Virus record (IMG/VR): IMGVR_UViG_3300030430_005376 | Span: 69,857-133,856 of that record | Strand: one strand, 5' to 3' | Source: a virus | Length of the DNA: 64,000 nt | Shown here: positions 50,893 through 59,105 of the stretch, piece by piece | Layout of the letters: each line of letters begins with the position of its first letter | Numbering within the stretch: the stretch's first letter is position 1 | Position numbers and translations under genes: made by a program | The notes under the pieces: model-generated | What the model was told of the DNA's origin: nothing | Seen by the model: only the letters and a program-made list of their open reading frames with translations | Databases searched by the model: none

Positions 50893-52083
50893 CTAGAAGT
50901 CTAATCTGACTCTGAATGTCAAATCTTTTTCATCGTTCTTTTCAACAGGCCTGGAAAGCTTTGCTGTTGCCAAAAGTTCTTCGTTTGCGTCGTAAAGACC
51001 GACTGATGTCACGAAAGCAAATGACTTTTGTTCACCTTGTTGTGACTCATCAATTACCAAAATCCTACCCTCAGAGTCTGTGTAAGTTGGATTTGAAGAG
51101 TAGTTAAATTCGTCTGCAGTTGCTCTACAGAAAACTAAAGTTGAGTTAATCTTTGTGTTGTTTTGAAATGTTAAGAAAGTATTACTTCCAGAACCAAACC
51201 TCTCTGTTGAAATATGCTTGATTATATCGTCCATGGAGGCAGAATTGACAAAGTTAGGTATGAAAGAAGCACTAATAGGCACAGTTGATCCGGCGCCTAC
51301 ACACTCAATTGTCCCACTCATAACTTGGTCTGATTGTAGTGCTCTATTAAGATCAAGTATGGCAATACCTTTTTGGTAAAACATTAAGCCGACTGTTTGG
51401 CTAGTATCTGAAGCCAAGACAATGTTTCCTACATCCCCTCCAAACTGTGACCTTTCTATGCTTGATGCAGCACCAACGTCTGTAAAGATAACTGACCCAG
51501 TGGATGGGTGTAGGGCCGTCTGACCAAATATATTATCAAAAGTGTCTCCAGGTTCAGGATTTGAGCACGACTGGAAGAATCTCATTGCAAAAGTTTCTCT
51601 TTTGATGCCGTCTCTAACAAACAACCTCTTGAAACATAAGAACAGGGCGTTATCCACGTTGTCTGTTGCTGTCGTGCTTGAGAAGGGTGCTCTAAATCTA
51701 GACTCTGCATCACCTAAAAGAGTTTGTGCAAACTGTCGATATATGTTTATCTTTTCTCTCATCATCAGTGACTGTGAAGGGAAAAGTAATTTCCCATTAG
51801 TGTCAATATTGGGCGAAAGTGCTGACACTGTGGTGGACCCTGAAAAGACCCCGTAAGTTACGTCAAAGAGTTCGTTCGCTGTCTGCAAGTTAAAGTTTTG
51901 ATCAAATACTGTCTGGAAAAGCGAAGAGGTTATTGAGTTTGCTCCGCTGCCTGTCACAAAAACTTGATAGCTTTTTCTAGATGTAGAACCTGATACGTCT
52001 TCTTCGACAAAGTCAATTAGCTGGTTGAGCACTGTTCTAGTTGTCTTTATGTCAGCACTCGATATTGTTTTAAAAGTTGCCAT
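50893..52083 (-). CDS. Virion structural protein, 396 residues
   Basis: Beta-rich protein with 'SYQVFVTGSGANSITSSLFQ' and, at the C-terminus, 'SVGLYDANEELLATAKLSRP' and 'LTFRVRLDF', which is the same type of end as in the next gene product. The N-terminal 30 residues are a helix ('ADIKTTRTVLNQLIDFVEED'). The repeated C-terminal motif is known to me from tail-end or baseplate-linked proteins of phages, without detailed function. It lies 12 bases from both neighbours. I infer a tail fibre or baseplate-rim position. Confidence 0.7.
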   Translation of the reverse strand: MATFKTISSADIKTTRTVLNQLIDFVEEDVSGSTSRKSYQVFVTGSGANSITSSLFQTVFDQNFNLQTANELFDVTYGVFSGSTTVSALSPNIDTNGKLLFPSQSLMMREKINIYRQFAQTLLGDAESRFRAPFSSTTATDNVDNALFLCFKRLFVRDGIKRETFAMRFFQSCSNPEPGDTFDNIFGQTALHPSTGSVIFTDVGAASSIERSQFGGDVGNIVLASDTSQTVGLMFYQKGIAILDLNRALQSDQVMSGTIECVGAGSTVPISASFIPNFVNSASMDDIIKHISTERFGSGSNTFLTFQNNTKINSTLVFCRATADEFNYSSNPTYTDSEGRILVIDESQQGEQKSFAFVTSVGLYDANEELLATAKLSRPVEKNDEKDLTFRVRLDF

Positions 52084-52095
52084 TTTTCCCTCTTA

Positions 52096-52794
52096 TTATG
52101 ATATCTGCAGTTCAATGTTTTTAGTTAAGCCTGAGTTAACTCCTGTCACTTTCACAAAAGTTCTAATGAAAGAGCCTCCTGAAACGCTATAAGTTGCAAA
52201 AGTTGTATCAGAAAAACTTTTTAAGTTGAGCGTGATAGATGCAGAAACTTCATCTCCCTGAGTGTTGAAATCTGCAGGGATTCTGTACACAGCAATGTTG
52301 TCTGTGTATACAACATCTGGTTGCTCGCCTGCAATAGTTAGAAAAAGATTGTTGACTTCTACACGAAATTCACCGTCTAGAATATCAGGATCTATTCCGA
52401 TGCCTGTCTTTGAGCTAATTGCAGCATTAACAGTCTGAGAAGTTGTTGCTGTTCTAGTAAAGTTCACAACAGTGCTAGTTAAATCTGTACCAGCAAGTGT
52501 CATGTCTAAGACAGGCAAGTGAGTTAAAAACTCATTTGATATACTAAGTAATTTATGTTTGAGACCTAAACTTCCTGCTGTAAAAGCTTCAAGCAGAGGA
52601 GTGTTTTTTTCTATTTTTTCTCTACCTACTGTTCTGCCAAACTGTCTAATAACGTTGTAGTCAACTTCGTCGTCACCTAAGGCAAATTGAAATATTTGAA
52701 ATGAGCCGTCGTTTCTAGCTAACGAACGGCGGCCTAAATCTGTCAAAACTGCATCAACGATGATGTTGTTTGTACTATGATCTAAAAATCCCAT
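52096..52794 (-). CDS. Tail-end structural protein, 232 residues
   Basis: N-terminus 'MGFLDHSTNNIIVDAVLTDL' and 'GRRSLARNDGSFQIFQFALG' followed by DDEVDY. This is a start seen in a family of phage tail/baseplate-associated proteins and also, in diverged form, in the 352-residue protein of this window. The rest (about 75-232) is beta structure of an Ig-like or fibre-domain look. GAGGAG lies seven bases before the ATG. The 48-base gap before it is AT-rich and contains no hairpin. Confidence 0.7.
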   Translation of the reverse strand: MGFLDHSTNNIIVDAVLTDLGRRSLARNDGSFQIFQFALGDDEVDYNVIRQFGRTVGREKIEKNTPLLEAFTAGSLGLKHKLLSISNEFLTHLPVLDMTLAGTDLTSTVVNFTRTATTSQTVNAAISSKTGIGIDPDILDGEFRVEVNNLFLTIAGEQPDVVYTDNIAVYRIPADFNTQGDEVSASITLNLKSFSDTTFATYSVSGGSFIRTFVKVTGVNSGLTKNIELQIS

Positions 52795-52842
52795 TATAGT
52801 CTCCTCGTATCTAAATATACACTAAAAAAAAATATTGTAATT

Positions 52843-54861
52843 CTATAAGTCAATAGAAGTAAAAGAAAATGTTGATTTACTGACGCCATCGAGCGGGGAA
52901 CCGCTAAAGTCTCCCACTCGAATGTTTAAAATTTTGTCTTTTTGCAAATCAAGATTTAAGATATGTATCTTATAAGTATCGTTATCTTTGTCAATACTTA
53001 TAAAATTTTGATCTTGTTCAATCTCGCCTCTGCCTGGTATGTTTTTTGTAACTTTATAGTACTCAGGATCAAAATAAACTCTCATTCTCTCGTACCCACT
53101 AACTTTAATTGCATCTTCAAATGAATCTTTATTTAAGAGTATGTTGGGATAAGGTTTTGGAGCGTTTGGAAAACTAATAAGTGTATTTTTAATTTTATTA
53201 AGTCTCGCAATGTATTCAAATTGAATTTGAGAACTTAAGTTTGATGACAATCCGTGTGCATCCACACACGCGACTGCATAAATTGGTTTTTGGCCACTTT
53301 CCCAAGTATTGTCAGTAAATGAAATTCTTGGCGAGCTAAATCTTACCAGATTCTCTTCTTGCGCTACTTCTGAAACTGATGTTCTTATAGTCGAATTATC
53401 AAAATCATACTCTTTAATAAGAGTAAAAGGTTCACTTGTGCTATGCCTCTTAAATATTTGAAATCTTTTTATGTCGCGCTGGGGGTTTACAGGAAACTGC
53501 CATGTCACAAAAGGCTTTCTTGACTTGTATTCAAAGGATATTTTTAAGTTTGTAGGAGGAGGTGGAGGGATGTTTTCAACGCACCTGACAGACGTGCTTG
53601 TACCTTCAGATGCTATCAAAACAGTTACGACCGAAACTGTATCTAATGAAGCGTCATTTTCGTTTCTAGTTTCAGCAATCATCTCTACTTGATATATCGA
53701 CCTAATTTCGTAAGAATAGACACCGCCGTATCTTACGTTTTTATCAATTATGAAAAGACCGTCTGGGTTGTCTGATATTAAAAATCCTCGTTCTTCATAT
53801 CTGTCATCATCAAAAACTTCAAGTTTTTTAATAATGTATCCTGCGTGTTTAATATTTGGATAACTTTTGCCTTTTGAAACAGTAGACTTTTTCTTAGCAA
53901 ACTTCTTGCCTTTTCCACTTTGCTGAATTGGTTTTATGCTGATTGGATTTACTTTTGTCACATACAAACTTTCGTTCATAGAATTTGAAGCATTACGCCT
54001 CTTCGCTCTACCTGATATTCTTGGTGACTTAGTTTTAATGAATCCAAATTCATCTTGGAAAAGTGAGTCAGGTACTCTAATTCCACTACTTATGACCTGG
54101 TCGAATAATAAGTTGTTAATTTGCATTGAAAAATTCTGTCGCCCAGCGAGGTCATCAGCAGTTTCTGCCGCGGCGTCTCCGACATCTGATGATGCGACAT
54201 TGTATCCTTTAGACTGTATTCCTTTCAGTGCTGAAGAAACAAGTTTCTTTTCTTGTCCTGTAAGTTCACCGTCAGACAGCGCTTCTAAAAGTTTGTTGTA
54301 CCCATCTTGTGGAGAGTCTTCTTCCGCGCCTGTTTCGGTAATTATTAAAGAGCTATTCATCATTTCATAAAGGTGTTTTTCAGCGCCTGTGTCAACTAAT
54401 TCAAAACTAGTGAACTCACTGCTTACACTTCCTCCCTCTACAAGTATTTTATCTAAGTTATTAGAAACTATCTGAGTGTTTCTAAGCTCTTTGATTCTTC
54501 CAAATTTTTTAGGAGGTTTAAAACTAAACTCGACGAACCTGGGTATTTTGTCGTTACTTAATTCAAAAAATATTTCATTACTTGTAGACACAGAAACGTC
54601 TATGACTTCACCGACATTATTAATAATTTCTCTTTCATTTGGTAAAAAGTAGTTGTACTTAAATGTAGCTTTTGCCTCTTGAACTTCAGGCACATTCACC
54701 CTGAGTGCAGGAATCGACGGAAATGAATCTATTACTTTTACCTCTTCGTCACCTTCGTGGTAGCTACCTTCATCTATAACGTCTTTGAGACCTGAAAGTT
54801 CTTGAGCTTCATATTGTATATCTTCAATTACTATGTACTTATCATCAGATTCTTCAGGCAT
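52843..54861 (-). CDS. Virion structural protein with FN3-like domains, 672 residues
   Basis: An N-terminal acidic part, a helical middle, and from about residue 340 on beta domains. Residues 425-530 fit a fibronectin type III-like domain ('PPPPPTNLKISFEYKSRKPF', then 'VTWQFP' and 'DIKRFQIFKR', ending 'PIYAVACVDAHGLSSNLS'). FN3 and similar domains are common on outer surfaces of phage particles, where they aid weak binding to cell surfaces. It is coupled by one base to the 1414-residue gene before it. No enzyme motif seen. Confidence 0.72.
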   Translation of the reverse strand: MPEESDDKYIVIEDIQYEAQELSGLKDVIDEGSYHEGDEEVKVIDSFPSIPALRVNVPEVQEAKATFKYNYFLPNEREIINNVGEVIDVSVSTSNEIFFELSNDKIPRFVEFSFKPPKKFGRIKELRNTQIVSNNLDKILVEGGSVSSEFTSFELVDTGAEKHLYEMMNSSLIITETGAEEDSPQDGYNKLLEALSDGELTGQEKKLVSSALKGIQSKGYNVASSDVGDAAAETADDLAGRQNFSMQINNLLFDQVISSGIRVPDSLFQDEFGFIKTKSPRISGRAKRRNASNSMNESLYVTKVNPISIKPIQQSGKGKKFAKKKSTVSKGKSYPNIKHAGYIIKKLEVFDDDRYEERGFLISDNPDGLFIIDKNVRYGGVYSYEIRSIYQVEMIAETRNENDASLDTVSVVTVLIASEGTSTSVRCVENIPPPPPTNLKISFEYKSRKPFVTWQFPVNPQRDIKRFQIFKRHSTSEPFTLIKEYDFDNSTIRTSVSEVAQEENLVRFSSPRISFTDNTWESGQKPIYAVACVDAHGLSSNLSSQIQFEYIARLNKIKNTLISFPNAPKPYPNILLNKDSFEDAIKVSGYERMRVYFDPEYYKVTKNIPGRGEIEQDQNFISIDKDNDTYKIHILNLDLQKDKILNIRVGDFSGSPLDGVSKSTFSFTSIDL

Positions 54862-57800
54862 TACTTTGTCCTATCAGGTAAAATTGTTATTGTCACATAT
54901 GTGCTGAAAACTTCTGGAAAATCTTGCCTACAATTCTTTTTGTATTTTTCAACTGTTGAAGTTTCAAGAAGTGCTGATCTAAAATTTTTTGTTGTGTCGT
55001 TCGAAGTAGAAGGTTTAAAGTCTGGTCTAATTATTTTAGAAGTGTAGCTGAAATTAGGCTTTGTTTGAAATATGTCTTCAAACTCTTGATCATAAATGGG
55101 TGTGTAAAGCACAAAGTCTTTGTCGTTATACGGTATTGATAAAACTCTATCAAACTTCTTAGGAAGAAAAACTCTTTTTGTTTTTGTACCTAGCGAATAG
55201 ATAGGTGTGGCGCCTATCGTCTTAATACCTCTAAAAAGTTCCGAAGCTAACACTTCATCGATGTTTGCCGCCGGGTATTTTGCAACTATTCGATTTATAA
55301 GATCATCATAGTTTTGTGCCATTTCTGTCCTAGCAGTACTAAAACCTCCGTCTGGCTTTCTAAAATCTATACTTCTGCCGCGAAGAACAAAACTGTATGT
55401 ATCAAAGTCAAGCCCGAGACCAAAACGATAATAGTGTTTAAGTGCATAGTCGTTTATGTGATTAATTAACAATTCTTTTGTTATGTTTCTTTTAGACAGT
55501 AGATCTGACCCTAGTTGTCGTCTCGCCCTGTATGCTTCTTTCAGTTGGTCGTAAGGGTCTCCCGGTTCATCTTCTGTCTCTGCTCTTTTGTCTGTCCATC
55601 GAGTAAACTCCATATTATTTACCACGTTGTCAAAAGTCCAACTGTCAGAGTAGTTTGCTAAGTGGTTGAGCAATTCTCCTTTCTGGTTGTAATCATTTAG
55701 CTGCAACTTTGAATCAAAAAGAAAAGTCTTTGGATAAACTACTTCTTCGGCATCAATTTCATTTCTCTTAAAAATATTTACACAAAACCTCTTACTCTCA
55801 AGAAATTCTAAATTACCTGTCATTTTAAAAGCTTCAAATCGCATTGTAGCGAGCATAGAGTTTGTGATACCGACGTGACTTACTACTAAATTACCTCTTT
55901 TCTCAGAAGACAAAAATCCATAGCCAGGATTACTTAGTATCTTAAACATAAGTTTGACTTGCTTTGGACCTATTTTGTCTTCTACAGTAAACATGCTATT
56001 TTTAACTGGTACAAACGTGTTGATGTAACTGTGATACATTTCTGACACCGATTCTTCTGAAATTAAAGACACGGTGTCTTCGAAGGCTCTGATCTTGCGA
56101 TCTTTTAACAAGTCAATGGCTGCCAAAGATCTATCTGATCCATCACCCCGCTGTACGTAATCAACAATCCTGTCTCTCTGCTTTTTTAAATTAGCAGCAT
56201 GCATAGCAGGAATTGATATAAGAGAACCTATTCTTTTTGCTCTTTCCTTTATTAATATTTGAGCCGCAATCAAGTCGTTTTTGGCGCTATTGTAAGCGTT
56301 TCTAAAAGCGTCAGATCTCTGGTTTAAATTTTCTGGCTGGGCATTTTGACCGTAAACACCTACAAACTTAAACGCGTTTGCAACACCTAGCAATTTATCT
56401 TTGTCAAATATTATTTCTATTCTTGCGTTGTTAGATCTTTTTGGGTTGAAAGATTTTGCTTTCACTGTTAGGTGCCGTTGTAATATTTTTGCAACAAAAG
56501 CATACAAGATAAACGCCCTGTGGTGTTCTGACAGCTTTAATATTGCACCTTGATTTTTAAGAGATCTTGGAAACTTTCTATTAAATCCTTCAAGTTCTAC
56601 AGTTTCACCTTTAACAAGTCCGGGTCTTTTGTTATTGAAACTATTTAGTTCACTTCTCTTGCTATCAAATAAAGTGTCTAAAAAGTGCTCATTATTAAGG
56701 AAATCACTAAGCGAATTTTTCCCGTATCTCAATCCCCTGTCGAGCAAAGCTTGTTCCTTGTTGATGTCACCCGGGCCGTCGTAACTGTATTTTTTACCAC
56801 TTTGCTTTTTAATCGTATATGTCCTCTTTTTGGACATCGATCCTGCTGATCCCGCATTAATGACTTTTGCTGACTTACCTAATTTATTAAAATTTTTATC
56901 TTTTTCTGTGTATTCTTTTTGTTTAAGTGCATCAAACTTATCGCCTCCGAGAGTTCTAAAGTCTTTATCTCTTTTCTTCTTCACTTTGGCTACATTCAAC
57001 GTGTTATCAATAAAGTCTTTAAGAAATACATCTGTTTTGTATCTTACAGCTCTTCGAAGTGCCTCAGGACGTGTAATCGAACGATCATTTTGCAAAAAAG
57101 GATCTCCTCTTTTCTTGCCGGTACCTCGGCCTGTACTCTTGTTTTTTGAGTTAAGCTTATCTCCCAAGTAACCTGACTTAAAAGCTCTTACTATTCCTTT
57201 TCTAGTTTTTGACTGCTTGACTAGCAGCGCAAGTCTTAACAGTGTATTGCTCATGTCACCCTGGGCTTGATCAAATAAATCATCTGAAATCATTCTGCAC
57301 AAAGCAAGAAACGAATCTTCAACTTCATAAATACCCAACCTGTTATCAACATCTTCTACGTAAGCGTTTGCAAAATTTTTATAATTACTCACTAGATTTG
57401 TAAACTCAGTAAATTCTTCATCTCCTCTTTGAAGCGCAACATCAATTAAAAATTCAGGCCCAGTCAAGTAGCTTTCATCAGTAGGATACTTTTGTGTAGA
57501 TTCAAAAGGTATGTATTTAGTGTTTAAACCTGTATCTGTTTTTGCTTCTAGTAGCTTAAAAATAGGCGGTGGCGCTGCTGCGCTCACTAACGGGTCGAAC
57601 TGGACATCGCCGCCTAAAGCTCCTTTAATTTTCATAGATGTTCGAGGACCTAAAAGTTTGTCGTAGTAATCTTTTATGCTGCCTCTTGGTACGTTCGACC
57701 CGTCTAGATAGCGAAAAGCATTTGCTGTTTGTGAATTCCGATGTTCTTGGATCGCCATGGCATCGTTAAATAAGCAAGCGGCCAGAAGTTCAGAGTAGAT

Positions 57801-59105
57801 AGTCATGTCATCAAGTGAATCTGGGAACTTGTTCATTATTCGACCTATTTTATTGTCTCCAAAAAAGCCATCAACACCCGGCTCTGATAAAACATCCCGA
57901 ACATCTTCTTGCTTTATTTTTTTACCATCATTGTAATAAGGATTTTTTCTCCTATCTTTATCATCCATAGCATCGATGTAAGTTGATATGAGCCACGTTT
58001 GCTGCAATTCTTCTAAAGCATCGTAGAGGGTCCCGTTATCATCAATGTCTGCATTCAGGCCGACACGGCCAATTTTTCGATTGTCTTCGTCAAATCGTCT
58101 TTGTGAAAGCGGGTAATTTAAATGAATTGTTTCATAAGCGTTGACAAAGGATTCAATTATCAAAGATGTGTCAGTGCCCATATATTTTGACGATACGTCC
58201 AAAACTTTAGCAAATTTATCAGAAGCAGGATCTCGGAAGAACTCTTGAACGTTACCACCAAGCAAACCAGAATCTTTTATGAATTGTTGAACGTTGCTAG
58301 GAAAATCAGAGTCGCCTTCGTTTATATTCTGAAGCGTTGTGTAAGATACTGACTCAAGAATTGACCAAGATTTTAGTGCTGACTCTTTTATTCTCAATAT
58401 TCCGCTTAGATACTCTATGGCTTCTTGAACTAGTACTTCGTAAATAGCATACTCAATGAGCGTCCTGTAGTATGGGTCTTCTGATCTCTCGCTATTAATG
58501 TTTTCTAGCGTAGGTTTTCTAGGTATTTGTGAAGCGAGCGTTTTATTAGCATCTGGATTTTTTTTCTTAGTTTTTCTACCTGAATTTTGTTTTCTAGACA
58601 CAACATTGACAAAATTCTCTATTGCTACATTAATATCTTTGTCAATTATGTCGTCGAAGACACTCTCTACTTTTTCTCTAATGGCACTGAGTATTTCTGA
58701 ATTGTTATAACCTTTCGCGTCGTTGAGTAAGCTTTCTGCATTTGCTAGATTGACTTTTCTTATCTGTCGCTGTATTTCAAAAAGCTTGGCAACGCTGTTG
58801 ATGTCAAGAAGGTTGCCTTCACCGAATTGCGCTTTTAAACCTGTCGAGTCAGGTGAAGTGTTGCCCTTAGCAATAGGAACAAACTCTGTGTTTGCAATCA
58901 CAACAGGTTTCATGGGGTTTAACGCTTCTCTGTTAATAATTTTAAATTTGTTTGAAGCATTCACATTATTTAGTGTATCTTGCTCTTCCTCTGACAAAGC
59001 TTCTTTTGGCGTTGTAATTGAGACAACAGCAGGGCTATTTGATGACTCTTTTGTGAGCGTATCTATTCTAAATTTTGATTTTGTAGTGTTAATAGCCACA
59101 ATCAA
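54861..59105 (-). CDS. Very large virion/baseplate protein, 1414 residues, unknown
   Basis: The longest gene of the window. Mostly helical and polar, with basic Lys-rich patches near residues 670-780, and no recognisable domain or catalytic motif. The C-terminal 150 residues turn to beta structure ('TKRVFLPKKFDRVLSIPYND', 'FSTYVTITILPDR'). Four-base overlap with the 951-residue gene and one-base overlap with the 672-residue gene show that the three form one structural set. A baseplate-periphery or fibre-network role is likely from neighbours; an internal or injected protein cannot be excluded. Confidence 0.7.
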   Translation of the reverse strand: MIVAINTTKSKFRIDTLTKESSNSPAVVSITTPKEALSEEEQDTLNNVNASNKFKIINREALNPMKPVVIANTEFVPIAKGNTSPDSTGLKAQFGEGNLLDINSVAKLFEIQRQIRKVNLANAESLLNDAKGYNNSEILSAIREKVESVFDDIIDKDINVAIENFVNVVSRKQNSGRKTKKKNPDANKTLASQIPRKPTLENINSERSEDPYYRTLIEYAIYEVLVQEAIEYLSGILRIKESALKSWSILESVSYTTLQNINEGDSDFPSNVQQFIKDSGLLGGNVQEFFRDPASDKFAKVLDVSSKYMGTDTSLIIESFVNAYETIHLNYPLSQRRFDEDNRKIGRVGLNADIDDNGTLYDALEELQQTWLISTYIDAMDDKDRRKNPYYNDGKKIKQEDVRDVLSEPGVDGFFGDNKIGRIMNKFPDSLDDMTIYSELLAACLFNDAMAIQEHRNSQTANAFRYLDGSNVPRGSIKDYYDKLLGPRTSMKIKGALGGDVQFDPLVSAAAPPPIFKLLEAKTDTGLNTKYIPFESTQKYPTDESYLTGPEFLIDVALQRGDEEFTEFTNLVSNYKNFANAYVEDVDNRLGIYEVEDSFLALCRMISDDLFDQAQGDMSNTLLRLALLVKQSKTRKGIVRAFKSGYLGDKLNSKNKSTGRGTGKKRGDPFLQNDRSITRPEALRRAVRYKTDVFLKDFIDNTLNVAKVKKKRDKDFRTLGGDKFDALKQKEYTEKDKNFNKLGKSAKVINAGSAGSMSKKRTYTIKKQSGKKYSYDGPGDINKEQALLDRGLRYGKNSLSDFLNNEHFLDTLFDSKRSELNSFNNKRPGLVKGETVELEGFNRKFPRSLKNQGAILKLSEHHRAFILYAFVAKILQRHLTVKAKSFNPKRSNNARIEIIFDKDKLLGVANAFKFVGVYGQNAQPENLNQRSDAFRNAYNSAKNDLIAAQILIKERAKRIGSLISIPAMHAANLKKQRDRIVDYVQRGDGSDRSLAAIDLLKDRKIRAFEDTVSLISEESVSEMYHSYINTFVPVKNSMFTVEDKIGPKQVKLMFKILSNPGYGFLSSEKRGNLVVSHVGITNSMLATMRFEAFKMTGNLEFLESKRFCVNIFKRNEIDAEEVVYPKTFLFDSKLQLNDYNQKGELLNHLANYSDSWTFDNVVNNMEFTRWTDKRAETEDEPGDPYDQLKEAYRARRQLGSDLLSKRNITKELLINHINDYALKHYYRFGLGLDFDTYSFVLRGRSIDFRKPDGGFSTARTEMAQNYDDLINRIVAKYPAANIDEVLASELFRGIKTIGATPIYSLGTKTKRVFLPKKFDRVLSIPYNDKDFVLYTPIYDQEFEDIFQTKPNFSYTSKIIRPDFKPSTSNDTTKNFRSALLETSTVEKYKKNCRQDFPEVFSTYVTITILPDRTK

